Of a stretch of DNA of 6,536 nucleotides, positions 5,766 to 6,536 are shown in pieces. The notes below the pieces were generated by a model. It was not told the origin of the DNA. It did not search any database and saw only the letters and a program-made list of their open reading frames with translations. Source of the stretch: Modestobacter sp. (GTDB lineage Bacteria; Actinomycetota; Actinomycetes; Mycobacteriales; Geodermatophilaceae); NCBI GenBank assembly GCA_025963425.1, contig JAOPUQ010000116.1:1-6536 (forward strand). The letters run 5' to 3'. The number at the start of each line of letters is the position of its first letter. The first letter of the stretch is position 1. The translations under genes and the position numbers were made by a program.

Positions 5766-6053
5766 ATGAACAAGGCCGAACTCGTCTCCGCCATCGCCAA
5801 GCGCGCCGACGTCCCCGCGTCGACCGTCGACTCCGTGATCGACGGCCTCCGCGAGGAGCTGGTCGAGGCCATCACCCGCGGCGACAAGGTGGCCGTCCCC
5901 GGGCTGCTGACCGTCGAGCGCGGGCAGCGCTCCGCCCGCACCGGCCGCAACCCGCAGACCGGTGAGTCGATCGAGATCGCCGCTGCGCACACCGTCAAGA
6001 TCAGCGCCGGCTCGAACCTCAAGAAGGCCGCGAGCGCCGTCCCGGTCGACTGA
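5766..6053 (+). CDS. HU family DNA-binding nucleoid protein, HupA-like
   Basis: HU is a small dimeric protein that bends and compacts chromosomal DNA. The 95 residues begin MNKAELVSAIAKRADV, the usual N-terminal helix pair. The saddle follows, and the DNA-contacting beta-arm contains RTGRNPQTGE (58-67) with proline 63 at the arm tip, which intercalates into DNA in this family. The C-terminal part HTVKISAGSNLKKAA resembles the short Streptomyces HupA type rather than the long lysine-rich-tailed HupS or mycobacterial HupB type. The usual GFGTF in the saddle is GLLTV (46-50) here. The start is secure: GAGAGGA (5754-5760) lies five bases before ATG 5766. It appears to be a single gene, preceded by a structured leader (5568-5735) and followed by a long hairpin (6085-6133). 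The first suggests post-transcriptional control, which is inference. Confidence 0.93.
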   Translation: MNKAELVSAIAKRADVPASTVDSVIDGLREELVEAITRGDKVAVPGLLTVERGQRSARTGRNPQTGESIEIAAAHTVKISAGSNLKKAASAVPVD

Positions 6054-6084
6054 CCTCGCACGCCCCAGCACCACCTGCTCGACC

Positions 6085-6133
6085 GCGCCCCCGTTCCGCT
6101 CCTGGCTCCGTGCCAGGATGCGGGCGGGGGCGC
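6085..6133 (+). terminator. Long imperfect hairpin after HU, probable terminator
   Basis: The element starts 31 bases past the HU stop. It has an outer nine-bp helix, GCGCCCCCG (6085-6093) with CGGGGGCGC (6125-6133), a middle four-bp helix, CCGC (6096-6099) with GCGG (6120-6123), and an inner seven-bp helix, TCCTGGC (6100-6106) with GCCAGGA (6112-6118), capped by TCCGT. Only a TT/G step and one bulged T interrupt it, giving 20 Watson-Crick pairs in 49 bases. There is no T-run after it, as is often so in high-GC actinobacteria. It lies between HU and the next same-strand gene and most simply ends the HU message or protects its 3' end. Confidence 0.6.
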
Positions 6134-6174
6134 CGCCCATCGGGGTGCGGCTCCGCGACGTCCGGGAGCGACGC

Positions 6175-6536
6175 GTGACCGCTGTGCAGACCGACCTGGC
6201 CATGACGACCGATCCGGCCGCGGTCGGGTTCGACGCCGCCCGCCTGCTGCGGCTGGACCGCCGCCTCGCCCAGTGGGTGGACGAGGGGCAGCTGCCCGGC
6301 TTCCTGGTCACCGTCGCCCGGCACGGGCGCCTGGTGCACGTCGGCAAGCACGGGCACCGCGACGTCGAGGCTGGCCGGCCGGTCACCGACGACACCCGGT
6401 GGCGCATCTACTCGATGACCAAGCCGGTGACCTCGGTGGCGGCGATGTCGCTGTACGAGGAGGGGGCCTTCGAGCTCACCGATCCGATCAGCCGCTGGCT
6501 GCCGGAGTTCGCCGACACCCCGGTCTACGTCGCCGG
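6175..6536 (+). CDS. Serine hydrolase of the beta-lactamase class C / family VIII esterase type (N-terminal part)
   Basis: The frame is open from GTG 6175 to the right edge, giving 120 residues of a protein usually near 400 residues long. The family has a beta-lactamase fold with an acylated serine and includes class C beta-lactamases, DD-peptidases and EstB-like esterases. The visible part has an N-terminal helix with FDAARLLRLDRRLAQWVDEG, the strand LPGFLVTVARHGRLVHVGKHG, then WRIYSMTKPVTSVAAM. There S80-M-T-K83 is the catalytic SxxK motif. LYEEGAFELTDPISRWLPEF follows as in the family. The YxN and third motifs lie beyond the window. No secretion signal is evident at this start, which favours an intracellular esterase-like enzyme over a periplasmic beta-lactamase, though the substrate is unknown. 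GGGAG (6164-6168), six bases upstream, supports the GTG. The 121-bp gap after HU and its terminator-like hairpin suggest a separate transcript. Confidence 0.88.
   Translation, partial: MTAVQTDLAMTTDPAAVGFDAARLLRLDRRLAQWVDEGQLPGFLVTVARHGRLVHVGKHGHRDVEAGRPVTDDTRWRIYSMTKPVTSVAAMSLYEEGAFELTDPISRWLPEFADTPVYVA

Noticed and set aside
5520..6407. A 295-residue minus-strand frame across HU and the serine hydrolase start
   Set aside because: It covers two well-supported plus-strand genes and the hairpin leader. Its composition is that of a shadow frame.
1..6536. Mobile element, integration site, tRNA or rRNA
   Set aside because: No transposase or integrase frame, terminal inverted repeats with target duplication, or cloverleaf/rRNA sequence was seen. 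Composition and codon use look uniform.

Overview
The window is very GC-rich, has strongly GC-biased third codon positions and uses GTG starts. Its proteins look actinobacterial: a multi-sensor SpoIIE-type phosphatase, a HupA-like short HU and a DUF1059 protein. I infer a high-GC actinobacterium, possibly of the Geodermatophilaceae type (Blastococcus, Geodermatophilus, Modestobacter). The taxon is an impression from the proteins, not a search result.

Layout. Bases 1-98 probably hold the arginine-rich end of a plus-strand gene whose stop abuts the stop of the next gene. Bases 99-2945 (minus) encode a large GAF-PAS-GAF-GAF-SpoIIE serine phosphatase. A 167-bp divergent gap carries a perfect 11-bp-arm dyad and separates it from a plus-strand EAL-domain cyclic-di-GMP phosphodiesterase (3113-4207). 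A 95-bp gap with two mutually exclusive hairpins precedes a 57-residue DUF1059 protein (4303-4476). That gene converges on an aldo/keto reductase (4490-5413, minus). A 352-bp gap follows, holding a weak promoter candidate and a run of five perfect hairpins that together look like a structured 5' leader. Then come an HU-family nucleoid protein (5766-6053), a long imperfect hairpin that may end its transcript (6085-6133), and the N-terminal third or so of a serine beta-lactamase/esterase-family hydrolase that runs off the window (6175 onward).

How the genes relate. The phosphatase and the EAL protein form a divergent signalling pair, so a partner-switching or anti-anti-sigma output and c-di-GMP turnover may share control through the dyad between them; this is inference. 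The remaining genes look like ordinary single-gene chromosomal units. No transposase, integrase, CRISPR array, tRNA or rRNA was seen. The least explained part of the window is the structured, apparently non-coding leader in front of the HU gene.
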